A DNA stretch of 64,000 nt, taken from NCBI RefSeq assembly GCF_018904615.1, contig NZ_JADCNH010000001.1, positions 124,001-188,000 on the forward strand, written 5' to 3'. The position numbers and the translations under genes are program-made. Positions 43,520-51,349 of the stretch are shown piece by piece (the first letter of the stretch is position 1; each line of letters starts with the position of its first letter). This DNA comes from Verticiella alkaliphila (GTDB lineage Bacteria; Pseudomonadota; Gammaproteobacteria; Burkholderiales; Burkholderiaceae_B). Below the pieces are notes generated by a model. The model had not been told where the DNA came from and ran no database searches. It was given only the letters and a program-made list of their open reading frames with translations.

Positions 43520-43711
43520 TCAGACGTCCTCGGCAATGCGCACGTAGCCGTCACGGGCGCGATAGGCGGGGTGGAATGCTTGGGCGTGCTGGATGCGCTC
43601 GGCGCGCTCTGCATCCACTCGGCGCTCTTCCTGGCGGATGCGGCGCAGGTGGCGCTCGTGGGCGTCGCGCACGAGGCGCGTGGGGATGGGGAGGTTCTTG
43701 TAGTAAGCCAT
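43520..43711 (-). CDS. Small Arg-rich phage protein
   Basis: 63 aa, helical and Arg/Glu-rich (LVRDAHERHLRRIRQEERRV). The ATG at 43711 overlaps the stop of the preceding gene. Function unknown. Confidence 0.5.
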   Translation of the reverse strand: MAYYKNLPIPTRLVRDAHERHLRRIRQEERRVDAERAERIQHAQAFHPAYRARDGYVRIAEDV

Positions 43712-44322
43712 CACGCCACCAACCGGACAGCGCCGCGCTTGGCGAGCTCGCCTTCGATGGCGCTGGCGAGGTCTGCGGCTGCGGCCTTCGCTTCCGTGGC
43801 CTCGACCAGCGCGCGCTGCAGGGTCTCAGTGCTCGTGCAGCGCGTCAGTTCAAACGCCGCCTTCTTCGCCTCAGGGAATTCCTTCAGCAACGCGAGCACG
43901 TGGGCGCTCGGGTCGAACTCTTCGCCCTCGGCGCTGACACGCACGGCACGGGTGACGAGCCCGGCCGGCGCCAGGATGTCGTTGGCAAGCTTCACGCGCA
44001 GCTCAACCGGCATCGACGCAAGCACGGAGGGCAGGAAGTTGGCTGGCATGTTGCCGGGGCCGTCGTCCTCAGATTCGCAACCGCCCAGCCAGCGGTACAC
44101 CTTCTGCATGTTGATGCGCTGGCAGTGAATCGTGTCGCGCCCGCGACGCTCTTCTTCGAAGACGATCTCCGTCGTCCGCTCAGCATCAATAGCCTTGTGG
44201 GCGTCAACCACCTTCTGGACGATCTTGGACTGGCTCAGTTGCAGGCTGCGACGCCATCCATCGAGCATGTCCTTGACCAGCTCGGTGACAGGCTTGCGCG
44301 GGATCTGAGAAATCGTGTTCAT
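43711..44322 (-). CDS. CII-position regulator-like protein
   Basis: 203 aa. N-terminal helix with HTH-like character (PVTELVKDMLDGWRRSLQLS), central IHCQRINMQKVYRWLGG and a long coiled helix at the end. Its location downstream of cro matches lambda cII and YmfL/toxin-like genes in other phages. True function not known. Confidence 0.45.
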   Translation of the reverse strand: MNTISQIPRKPVTELVKDMLDGWRRSLQLSQSKIVQKVVDAHKAIDAERTTEIVFEEERRGRDTIHCQRINMQKVYRWLGGCESEDDGPGNMPANFLPSVLASMPVELRVKLANDILAPAGLVTRAVRVSAEGEEFDPSAHVLALLKEFPEAKKAAFELTRCTSTETLQRALVEATEAKAAAADLASAIEGELAKRGAVRLVA

Positions 44323-44429
44323 GACGTGTCTCCGGTGGATCTCTACAGTTCAGTCATCGCGTACGTGCTGCCCACAATGGCGGCGCGACGCGAGGCCCGG
44401 CACGATTCGGCCAGGTCAACGAACAAGGA

Positions 44430-44651
44430 ATGGATGTGAACGAATCGCTCGAGCAGGCCGCCAACGAAGTGCGCGTGAAGCTGAACACCGCGCGAGAAAT
44501 CGCTTGGGACGCGCTGGATCGGCCCAGCGACGAGCATGTGATGGTCGTGTTCCGATCGTTGCTGGAGGCCGAGAGTCGCCATCGCTACGCCGCGGCCGAA
44601 GCCGAGGAAGCGGACGAGTGCGCGCAAGGGCCGCGGGCGACGGTGCATTGA
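44430..44651 (+). CDS. Possible small opposite-strand protein
   Basis: 73 aa (MDVNESLEQAANEVRVKLNT start), acidic helical, with AAGGA ahead of the ATG. It runs against the early operon between the cro block and the CII-position gene. The opposite frame looks less protein-like. Could be a small regulator or a false ORF. Confidence 0.4.
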   Translation: MDVNESLEQAANEVRVKLNTAREIAWDALDRPSDEHVMVVFRSLLEAESRHRYAAAEAEEADECAQGPRATVH

Positions 44652-44659
44652 TGCGGCCA

Positions 44660-44839
44660 TCACGACTCCGCCCTGCTCTCGCGCACCTGGGCAGCCAGGC
44701 GCAGCCGATCAGCGTCGAGCTCGCGGCCGGTCAGGATCGGCTGCTGCCCGTGAGCCAGCGCAGTCACCCGCACGCCGTTGGCGAGCAGGACCGACTCGCC
44801 AGGACGCAGGATGATGTCGTTGAGAGCGGGCGTGGTCAT
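44660..44839 (-). CDS. Small protein coupled to cro
   Basis: A 59-codon ORF starting MTTPALNDIILRPGESVLLA, whose ATG overlaps the cro-like stop (44836) by four bases. Coupling to cro supports a real gene. No family recognised. Confidence 0.5.
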   Translation of the reverse strand: MTTPALNDIILRPGESVLLANGVRVTALAHGQQPILTGRELDADRLRLAAQVRESRAES

Positions 44840-45084
44840 TGGGCGACCTCGGCGGCAGCGGGTGCCGGAAGGTCGGGCCAGATGAGCCAGTAGTCATCGG
44901 GGCGCAGGTCGCGGCGGGTGACGGCGCCGGCGGTGGCGATCTCGATGGCTAGGCACTTGTCCGCAGGGACCGAGCGCTTTTCGTCACGCCAGAAGCAGAC
45001 GGCCTGAGGTGTGACGCCCAACACTCGCGCCAGCGACGATGCGCTGCCGAGGACGTCAATGGCGGATGCAATGGGCTTGTTCAT
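44836..45084 (-). CDS. Cro-like repressor, YdaS family
   Basis: 82 aa with a helix-turn-helix (SASSLARVLGVTPQAVCFWR) and the C-terminal pattern of YdaS proteins (DLRPDDYWLIWPDL). Divergent from cI with 80 bp between them and reading into the early operon; so it is the Cro counterpart. It starts 7 nt downstream of the -10 element that overlaps operator 1. Confidence 0.75.
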   Translation of the reverse strand: MNKPIASAIDVLGSASSLARVLGVTPQAVCFWRDEKRSVPADKCLAIEIATAGAVTRRDLRPDDYWLIWPDLPAPAAAEVAQ

Positions 45085-45090
45085 GCCTCG

Positions 45091-45154
45091 ATTCTACATT
45101 TGTAGAACAAAGACTTCAACAACTGTGTTTGCCTGCCCTTCTACAACTGTTTAA
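45091..45154. promoter_or_regulatory. CI/Cro operator region with PR
   Basis: Between cro and cI: operator A TTCTACATTTGTAGAA (45092-45107, perfect 7-bp arms), a weaker B (45113-45128) and C TTCTACAACTGTTTAA (45139-45154). On the minus strand TTGAAG (45113-45118) and TAGAAT (45091-45096) are separated by 17 nt, a good sigma-70 promoter for cro, overlapped by A and B. Consensus TTCTACANNTGTAGAA recurs at 48030-48083. Confidence 0.8.
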
Positions 45155-45164
45155 ATTCCGCGAC

Positions 45165-46016
45165 ATGGCACTCGGCAAGCAAATCCACTACTACCGCACG
45201 AAGCTGGGCTGGACGCTCCAAGACCTGGGTTCGCGCGTCGGCCTCGGGGCGGGCACTATCAGCGCCCTGGAGCTTCGAGACAGCAAGACGTCTAAGAAGA
45301 CGCTCGAGATGGCGTCCGCTTTTGGACTCACGGTAGAACAACTGCTGGACGAAGGCCGCGACTGGCTGGATGAGAAAGGGCGCCCGCGCGTCGACCAAGC
45401 GCCAGTAAAGCCTGTGGGAGAGGTAAAGAAAGCGGACGCTTGGCCCCTCCCTGCAGTAAGCGAAGATGTGCTGCGCAGCTTGAAAAAGGAAGACCGAGCA
45501 AGAGCCGAGGGGGCGCTGCTGGCCGTCCTCTCGCAGCTCGGCGTGACGGCCAGCAGCGCCGGCCCTTCGCAGATTGACGATGGGCCTGCGTCGAATGACG
45601 CCGAGTATGCTTACATCAACCGCATCGACGCCAAGCTGTCCGCTGGCCGCGGCACGATCATCTACGACGCCGAGCAGCGCGGGCGGCTGTCGTTCCGCCG
45701 CGACTGGCTGCGCTCCCAGGGTGTCAACAACCCGGACAGGGCGGTGCTGGCAGAGGTCGACGGCGACTCGATGGCCGGCCACATCCCGCACGGCGCCACG
45801 ATACTGATTGACCTATCCCAGACGGAGACGGTCAACGGCAAGGTCTACGCGATCTTCCACGACAAAGAGTTCTACGTGAAGCGTCTCTGGTCGAAGGCTG
45901 GCATTACGACTGCGCACTCGGACAACGAGGACAAGGAGACATACCCGCCCTTCCCGCTCGTGAAGGATGGCGACCAGGTGATAGGCCGGGTGTTCTGGTG
46001 TGGGTTTGGGTTGTAG
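45165..46016 (+). CDS. cI: CI-type prophage repressor (S24 autoprotease)
   Basis: 283 aa. N-terminal HTH (LGWTLQDLGSRVGLGAGTIS) and a C-terminal S24 peptidase: cleavage site Ala-Gly in KLSAGRG, catalytic Ser in GDSM, catalytic Lys in YVKRLW. Expected to bind the operators beside it and at 48.03 kb, and to be inactivated by RecA during SOS. The ATG at 45165 starts just before the HTH. Confidence 0.9.
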   Translation: MALGKQIHYYRTKLGWTLQDLGSRVGLGAGTISALELRDSKTSKKTLEMASAFGLTVEQLLDEGRDWLDEKGRPRVDQAPVKPVGEVKKADAWPLPAVSEDVLRSLKKEDRARAEGALLAVLSQLGVTASSAGPSQIDDGPASNDAEYAYINRIDAKLSAGRGTIIYDAEQRGRLSFRRDWLRSQGVNNPDRAVLAEVDGDSMAGHIPHGATILIDLSQTETVNGKVYAIFHDKEFYVKRLWSKAGITTAHSDNEDKETYPPFPLVKDGDQVIGRVFWCGFGL

Positions 46017-46048
46017 ATAGATCCTCTGTTTGCCTGCTAAAGCGCTCT

Positions 46049-46090
46049 TTGCAAGCATGTGCTTGCTTCAGGACTGCAAGCAAGCAATAA
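46049..46090 (+). promoter_or_regulatory. Palindrome and GCAAGCA repeats before the P63C gene
   Basis: GCAAGCA (46051-46057) and TGCTTGC (46060-46066) form perfect 7-bp arms; a further TGCAAGCAAGCAAT follows at 46075-46088 and runs into an AATAAT that could be a -10. This is unlike the CI operators, so the P63C gene may have its own regulator besides cI read-through. Confidence 0.4.
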
Positions 46091-46118
46091 TGGCACCTCC
46101 TCACTTTGGAGTTGCGAG

Positions 46119-47141
46119 ATGGTCACGTCCAAAAAAAGCGATGGCAGGGCAGCAGGAGGTGCGGCGAGGGCTCAGAAGCTCACGCCTGAGCGACGCAGCG
46201 AAATCGCCAAAAATGCGGCTGCCGCCAGGAAGCTAATCGCGGCCACACCGATGGCCGATTACGTTGGGAACTTGACGCTCGGCAGCATTGACATCCCTTG
46301 TGCGGTCCTACCTGATGGGACGCGACTCATCTCACAGGGCGGTGTTACAGGGGCATTCGGGCCTGTCACTGGCGGCTGGCAACTCAGGCGCAAAATGGAG
46401 AATGAGGACTCTGGTGGTTTGCCGCCTTTTTTGGTCGCTGCTTCGCTAAATCCCTTTATTTCCGAGGAGTTGCGCACCATGGTGACTACTCCGAAAATGT
46501 ACAGAGATCCCCGAGGGGGGCCGCTTCGGATCGGCTTCGAAGCGTCATCCTTGCCAATGATCTGCGACGTGTGGCTGAAGGCTCGCGAGGCCGGCGCCCT
46601 GTCTAAGCCACAGTTGGCTGTCGCGGCCAGGGCTGAGATTCTTATGCGCGGACTCGCTCATGTGGGCATCATCGCGCTGGTTGATGAGGCGACAGGCTTC
46701 CAGCGAGACCGCGAGCGTGACGCTCTTGCAAAGATACTCGAGTCCTTCGTCGCCAAAGAGCTTCAGCCCTACGTGAAGACCTTCCCTCCTGAGTACTACG
46801 AGGAACTCTTCCGACTCCGGCGGCTGGATTACCCCGCGAGCAACCCAAGGTTCAGGCCGCAGTACTTTGGCATGTTGACCAACGACATCGTCTATGAGCG
46901 ACTCGCGCCTGGCCTACTTGAGGAGTTGAAGCGGCAAGCTTCCAAGGACGAGAAAAAAGCGCACCTTCATCGCAGACTCACGCAGGAGATAGGGCACCCG
47001 AAGCTGCGTGAGCACTTGGCATCTGTTGTCACCGCGATGAAGCTGTCGGATGACTATCCCGACTTCATCTCGAAGCTGAATCGCCTTCACCCTAGGTTTG
47101 GGGACACTCAGTCTCTCGGACTCGAAGAAGAGGACAGATGA
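46119..47141 (+). CDS. P63C domain protein in the rex position
   Basis: 340 aa. The N-terminus is basic (SKKSDGRAAGGAARAQKL), and the C-terminal half carries the P63C signature (FVAKELQPYVKTFPPEYYEE and FRLRRLDYP). P63C proteins have no settled function. It lies directly after cI on the same strand, the position of rexAB in lambda, and ends at a strong terminator. Expression in the lysogen is thus likely. The ATG at 46119 has GGAG 8 nt upstream; 46059 is an alternative. Confidence 0.75.
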   Translation: MVTSKKSDGRAAGGAARAQKLTPERRSEIAKNAAAARKLIAATPMADYVGNLTLGSIDIPCAVLPDGTRLISQGGVTGAFGPVTGGWQLRRKMENEDSGGLPPFLVAASLNPFISEELRTMVTTPKMYRDPRGGPLRIGFEASSLPMICDVWLKAREAGALSKPQLAVAARAEILMRGLAHVGIIALVDEATGFQRDRERDALAKILESFVAKELQPYVKTFPPEYYEELFRLRRLDYPASNPRFRPQYFGMLTNDIVYERLAPGLLEELKRQASKDEKKAHLHRRLTQEIGHPKLREHLASVVTAMKLSDDYPDFISKLNRLHPRFGDTQSLGLEEEDR

Positions 47142-47146
47142 CAAAC

Positions 47147-47175
47147 AGCCCGCTTCGGCGGGCTTTCTGCTTTTT
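47147..47175 (+). terminator. Terminator of the cI-P63C unit
   Basis: AGCCCGC-TTCG-GCGGGCT followed by TTCTGCTTTTT, 6 nt after the P63C stop. Ends lysogenic transcription before the oppositely directed gene at 47256. Confidence 0.85.
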
Positions 47176-47255
47176 GGGCACCACCCCACATACAGCACTG
47201 GCGCGGCCCTCAGCGCATTGGAGCCCTGTTTGGGCACCACCGCCGCACGCCGCTT

Positions 47256-47720
47256 TCACGCGTCAGGCACGCGTGCGAGGCCCGGCCGAGCACGCGACGT
47301 CGTGCGCACGACCGGCTTCGGAGACAGCGGGTCGCCGTGCAGGTGCCGCGCGCCCTCTGGCGTCGCGCGCCAGCCCGGAGGGATGGACTCGGTCCGGACT
47401 ACGCCCTTCAGAATCAGCTTGCGACGGAGTTCTCGCTCCTGCGGGCCTCCCATCTCCGGAAGTTCGACGCCAACATTCAGCGAGTCAGGCGAGCCCTTGA
47501 GCCGGCTGGTGGCTTGACGCCTGAGCATGCGGCCACGCATCGCTGAAGGGTTCCAATACGGTCCGATTGCGTCGTTGCGGGCGGCCTCCAAGTAGGCCAG
47601 CACTTCAACGGCGTCCGGGAACTCTCCGAGCTCTGCGCGTGCCGCACGGCTCCACGTACGCCAGCGCGTCAGCTCGTCGAGTTCAGCGCCGCACAGCAGG
47701 CGGGCGAGCCATCTCCGCAT
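47256..47720 (-). CDS. Hypothetical protein in the immunity region
   Basis: 154 aa. Arg-rich, helical (LEAARNDAIGPYWNPSAMRG), with a possible wHTH-like end (RRKLILKGVVRTESIPPGWR). AAGGAG lies ahead of the ATG at 47720. It converges on the P63C terminator and starts close to the second operator block, so it is transcribed away from it; role unknown. Confidence 0.55.
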   Translation of the reverse strand: MRRWLARLLCGAELDELTRWRTWSRAARAELGEFPDAVEVLAYLEAARNDAIGPYWNPSAMRGRMLRRQATSRLKGSPDSLNVGVELPEMGGPQERELRRKLILKGVVRTESIPPGWRATPEGARHLHGDPLSPKPVVRTTSRARPGLARVPDA

Positions 47721-48029
47721 TTCGATCTCCTTTGCGGCCGCGCCGCATTTTCCTTACTGGGGTGTTAGGACACTCCTGTCACCCAAAGGCCTCCCCCTAC
47801 CCCAACAAGAGGTAGAGAAGAGGTGTCACCCCGCCCTTGAGCGGTCATCGATGCTGCGCGTCTGCGCAGTCCCGGGCGTCGATGTTCGGCCAGCCCCACG
47901 GATCGTTACGGATTTGCACCGGGTGCCCTCTCGGGCCCTCGCCGTGTAGCGGTTCTCTTCCAGGCAGCCCCGCGTGGGCTCACTTCTGTCGCGTGGAGTG
48001 CGATGGCTTCGGTCGATGCCATGGCCGAA

Positions 48030-48083
48030 TTCTACACTTGTTTTCTACAGTTGTTGACAACGATAAATCTACAGTTGTAGAAT
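48030..48083 (+). promoter_or_regulatory. Second CI operator cluster with PL-type promoter
   Basis: Three CI-like sites: 48030-48045 and 48043-48058 (half-conserved) and ATCTACAGTTGTAGAA at 48067-48082. TTGACA (48054-48059) and TAGAAT (48078-48083) with an 18-nt spacer form a strong sigma-70 promoter overlapped by two of the sites. It reads rightward and would be off in the lysogen, like lambda PL. Confidence 0.8.
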
Positions 48084-48099
48084 TCAATCACACGATCAG

Positions 48100-48790
48100 C
48101 AACGCACGGAACGCCTAGGCGGAAGCCAGCAAGTACAGCGGGGTGGGTCGGAAGGACAGCAGGACCGCTCTTCAACAACCAGTCAAGCCATAGAACACAC
48201 CGATGACGGCGCAAGCCGTGGCTAGGTGCAGGTGGCAATCCCCCACGCCTGATGAATAGACCGGGGGCTATCGAAGCGCGGCCTGGCCTCAAGTGGGGGC
48301 TATAGAACCGAGCGGAGATTGAAGATTTGGCCGACTACGCGGAGCCGCCTTGTGCGGGAGTGGCCGCGGGTCGGCCAGGCAACCAAAGCGCCTTTCAACA
48401 AGGGCGTTTCGGTTTCCTGGGGAGCATCGGCGCCACCCTGCCGCCAGCGAATGTGGGGCAACGAACCAAGGAGACAGCCATGGGCGGCGACGCCACGTAG
48501 CAGACACCAAACGTGGGCAACCCTGAGCACACGGGCGCAGAAAGCCGGGCGATATCGGCATGGGCACACAGTTGGCCGACGGTTGGGGAGCACCCACCCC
48601 TGATAACCGGAAGACGCCGCCAAGCGAAAAGAGGCAGGACGCGAGCCTGGGGTAGACAGCCCACGCGCACAGGCCCATGGGGGACATGGTGACAGCCCCA
48701 TCCTGCGCCAGGCATGCGAGAGCGGCCGGCGCAGGGGCATCTGAATCCCCGTTCAATCGTGAGCGCAGGGATTTTCATGCGGAGGGCCTG
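48100..48790 (+). ncRNA. Candidate ~700-nt structured leader or noncoding RNA
   Basis: There is no good gene in 47721-48790, but the part after the promoter is full of perfect stems: ACGGC-GCAA-GCCGT (48206-48219), GGCCGAC/GTCGGCC (48329-48335 with 48370-48376), and a long hairpin 48375-48420 (CCAGG...CCTGG outer, AACC/GGTT middle, CGCC/GGCG inner). GGGGGCTAT occurs twice (48263, 48295), and CCCCCAC at 48240 can pair with either. This suggests a structured RNA; c4/CI-type antisense RNAs of P1/P4-like phages are the closest idea from memory, not verified. Confidence 0.45.
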
Positions 48791-49030
48791 ATGGCCGAGA
48801 AAGTGGAAGAGCGCGTCACCAAGATCATCGCCGAGCAGCTTGGCGTGGACGAAGGCTACCTGACCCCGGACAAGACGTTCGGGGGCGATCTGGACGCCGA
48901 CTCGCTTGAGTTGATCGAGGCGGTGATGGGCTTGGAGCTCGAGTTCGGAATCGATATACCTGACGACGAGATCGCCAAGCTCGAAACGGTCGCCCAGGCA
49001 ATCGAACTGGTGCGCAGGCTGACTGCCTGA
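48791..49030 (+). CDS. acpP: Phage-encoded acyl carrier protein
   Basis: 79 aa, full length compared with E. coli AcpP (78 aa). The 4'-phosphopantetheine site is intact: Ser in DLDADSLELIEAVM, helix II following, then EFGIDIPDDEIAKLETV. A GGAGG lies 5 nt before the ATG. As first protein gene of the CI-controlled rightward operon it would be made at induction. Its partner enzymes are not in the prophage, so it would act on or titrate host acyl-transfer enzymes. Confidence 0.9.
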   Translation: MAEKVEERVTKIIAEQLGVDEGYLTPDKTFGGDLDADSLELIEAVMGLELEFGIDIPDDEIAKLETVAQAIELVRRLTA

Positions 49031-49206
49031 CGCCCCGCCCTTCTCACGAGGGGCATGACGTGTGGCGGTTCAGCGCCGATAAAGCAAGCCGAGTGGCCCG
49101 CCGATATTAGGGCCTACCTGCAGGGCTCGGGACTGCTCGGGGAGCCGCCACACCTCATTCGTAGATAGCCGCAGCGGGCGTTCCGCTGGATCAACTGGAG
49201 AGAGAT

Positions 49207-49563
49207 ATGAGCGACCGCGCTGAGGCAGTTGCCAAGGAGCCATTCCTGGTGATCGAGATGCCTGATGGCAGCACCTGGGGCATCCCCGTGGAGGTAATCG
49301 CTCGCCATCGCGCGTCCCACTATGCCCACGAGTTCGACGGCGACGTCGAGAAGAGCCTGGCCGAAGACACCGGCCCGCTCTTCGCGTCGGACGAATACGA
49401 GGTTCACGACTGGGCGGCAAACAACATGAACTGGTCAGACGTCGCCGCCGACCACGCCGTTCGGATCGATGGGGCCAAGCCCGTGGACTACCAAGAAGGC
49501 TGGACGAACGGGGAATACGAGGTGTGCAGCCTTCCGTCCGTCTTGAAAGACTGGCGCTGCTGA
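49207..49563 (+). CDS. Hypothetical phage protein
   Basis: 118 aa acidic protein (LVIEMPDGSTWGIPVEVIAR, YEVHDWAANNMNWSDVA). It resembles small proteins of unknown role common in early operons of Burkholderiales phages. AGAGAGAT precedes the ATG. Confidence 0.6.
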   Translation: MSDRAEAVAKEPFLVIEMPDGSTWGIPVEVIARHRASHYAHEFDGDVEKSLAEDTGPLFASDEYEVHDWAANNMNWSDVAADHAVRIDGAKPVDYQEGWTNGEYEVCSLPSVLKDWRC

Positions 49564-49594
49564 CCCCGTAGCCCACCACCAACAAGGAGCAGAT

Positions 49595-49846
49595 ATGTGC
49601 ACCGAGGTCGAAGTGCTGCGCGGCGCTGAGTCCGTCATGTGCAGCAGCATCGAGCAACTAGCCGGCGCGCTCGGGATCGACGCTGCGCTGATTGATGACG
49701 ACGGCACGTATGCCAAGTACGGCGATCACTGCCTCTGCCCGGTTGATTTCAAGAAGGCCGCGCGGCTGTCTGGCATGCACCTTCGCCCCGCCACCGACGA
49801 CGAAGGATTCCCGTTCCCCGAGTTCATCTTCTCGGTGGAGCCATGA
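49595..49846 (+). CDS. Hypothetical phage protein
   Basis: 83 aa (MCTEVEVLRGAESVMCSSIE start), acidic, two regions of Cys. AAGGAG precedes the ATG. No family recognised; same operon as acpP. Confidence 0.5.
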   Translation: MCTEVEVLRGAESVMCSSIEQLAGALGIDAALIDDDGTYAKYGDHCLCPVDFKKAARLSGMHLRPATDDEGFPFPEFIFSVEP

Positions 49847-49871
49847 CGCGCTAAGGCGCAGAGGATGAATG

Positions 49872-50465
49872 ATGGATAGAGCCGGAATCATCGACTCTCG
49901 ACTTTTGCCACTGACCAACAAAGGATTCATCAGCCTGCCTAGAGGGTTCGACCTGACGGGAGTGCGATTTGGGCGGCTCGTTGCCCTTTCTCGCGCGGGC
50001 AATCGCGGCATAAGGCCCTACTGGCTTTGCCGCTGTGACTGCGGCTCCATGGTCGAAGTGCCGAAGTCGAACCTCAGCAAGAAGGTGACGGTCAGCTGCG
50101 GCTGCTTCAACCAGCAGAACCGCGCCGCCAAAGCAACGAAGCATGGCCGGTGCTGGTCGAGAACCTACTACAGCTGGTCATCCATGCACGCCAGGTGCAG
50201 CAACCCGACGGCTCCATCGTATCGACACTATGGAGGAAGGGGCATCGCTGTTTGCGAGCGATGGGCGAATTTCGAACAGTTTTTCGATGACATGGGCGAA
50301 CGTCCCGCGGGAACCTCAATCGACCGGATCGATGTCAACGGCAACTACGAACCTTCCAATTGTCGGTGGGCGACAGCCTCCGAGCAAAGACGAAACCAGA
50401 GAACCAAAGATCAATTACGGCGCGACGCTAGGGAGTGGGAAGATGCTCAACGACAAAGATCCTGA
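49872..50465 (+). CDS. Homing endonuclease-like protein, YGGRG family (copy 2)
   Basis: 197 aa. Zinc-ribbon-like CRCDCG...SCGCF at the N-terminal side, YYSWSSMHARCSNP, YGGRGIAVCERW, then an HNH-like SIDRIDVNGNYEPSNCRWAT. Sister of 36751-37374 and 53554-54207. Its end overlaps the next gene by 23 nt. Free-standing between two small early genes. Confidence 0.65.
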   Translation: MDRAGIIDSRLLPLTNKGFISLPRGFDLTGVRFGRLVALSRAGNRGIRPYWLCRCDCGSMVEVPKSNLSKKVTVSCGCFNQQNRAAKATKHGRCWSRTYYSWSSMHARCSNPTAPSYRHYGGRGIAVCERWANFEQFFDDMGERPAGTSIDRIDVNGNYEPSNCRWATASEQRRNQRTKDQLRRDAREWEDAQRQRS

Positions 50466-50970
50466 ACGCGCCGTCATCGAGAAGCTGGGGACGAGCGCTG
50501 CGGTACCGGTGAGCCCGATGGCAAAGATGGCCCAGGTGCTGCGCGAGAAAGCCAAACGCGAGCGTGAAGACTACGAACGACGTGTGCAGTCGGGCGAGTG
50601 GGGCCCTGCGCCTGACGCGGGCACCGAGGCAGACCACTCGCCCACTCATGTCGCCACTGTCGAGGGTGATGAGTCGCAACGCGTGTTGCATTGGAACAAG
50701 GATGTCCGGGGTTTTGACTATGAGCCGGGCACCAAACTCTACGATGCTACCGCCCTCGCCCAGGCCCGCCAGCAGGGGCGCAATGAGGGGTATGAGGCTG
50801 CGCGGGCGGAGTTCATTCCTCCGGGCTGCTCCGTGCGCGACCGGGGCTTTGAGGTGGATGGAGGAAGTCACTCGCCGACGTTGCTGCTGGAGTTCAACAC
50901 AGACGACTGGAGCGCCAGGGATGCACTATCCGCTCTGTACGGCTACCGCCAACCCACCCAGAAGGACTGA
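50443..50970 (+). CDS. Hypothetical phage protein
   Basis: 175 aa: helical (MAKMAQVLREKAKREREDYE) then acidic and beta-like (SPTLLLEFNTDDWSARDAL). GGGAGTGGGA precedes the ATG. The homing-type gene upstream overlaps its start, so it may have inserted here. Function unknown. Confidence 0.55.
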   Translation: MLNDKDPERAVIEKLGTSAAVPVSPMAKMAQVLREKAKREREDYERRVQSGEWGPAPDAGTEADHSPTHVATVEGDESQRVLHWNKDVRGFDYEPGTKLYDATALAQARQQGRNEGYEAARAEFIPPGCSVRDRGFEVDGGSHSPTLLLEFNTDDWSARDALSALYGYRQPTQKD

Positions 50971-50971
50971 C

Positions 50972-51349
50972 ATGACGACCAAGTACGACGACCTGGCGCG
51001 GCTGGCTGAGGCTGCGACCCAAGGCCTGTGGGCACAGCAGCGCGACACCGTGAAGCTGGGGCGCCGGAACATCGCTACTGTGCATGCTGGCGTATCACTA
51101 GGCATCGGCGAGTCATACCGCCAGGCGTGCGCCAACGCGGCCTACATCGCCGCCGCCAACCCCGCCAATATCAAAGCCCTGCTCGCGGATCGGGATGCGC
51201 TGGCCGAGGCGCTGGCCCGGCTTCTCAAGAGCTTCCCTACCGACGGCGACATGAAGGAGGCTGGGTACGACGACCTCGCGATTGATGAGGCGTGTGCCGC
51301 ATGCGAGGCCGGTCATGCCGCCCTTGCCCGTGTGAAGGAGCCGACATGA
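50972..51349 (+). CDS. Ead/Ea22-like protein
   Basis: 125 aa with the Ead/Ea22 pattern: LARLAEAATQGLWAQQRD then ANAAYIAAANPANIKALLAD, and a C-terminal helix (CAACEAGHAALARVKEP). Early phage protein of unknown role. The start follows the preceding stop by one base. Confidence 0.65.
   Translation: MTTKYDDLARLAEAATQGLWAQQRDTVKLGRRNIATVHAGVSLGIGESYRQACANAAYIAAANPANIKALLADRDALAEALARLLKSFPTDGDMKEAGYDDLAIDEACAACEAGHAALARVKEPT

Noticed and set aside
44343-44663. Minus-strand ORF opposite the gene at 44430
   Set aside because: Composition (many Arg, His, Leu) is less protein-like than the plus-strand ORF and it has no ribosome binding site.
47837-48118. Plus-strand ORF running over the PL-type promoter
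   Set aside because: It spans operators and promoter and is Ser/Cys/Pro-rich. A frame on the other strand (ending near 47850) reads somewhat like protein but has no start.
48289-48756. Three overlapping ORFs on both strands in the leader region
   Set aside because: All have Arg/Pro/Cys/Trp-rich, unlike-protein composition and lack ribosome binding sites; RNA structure explains the region better. I note their similarity to dubious ash/icd-like annotations.
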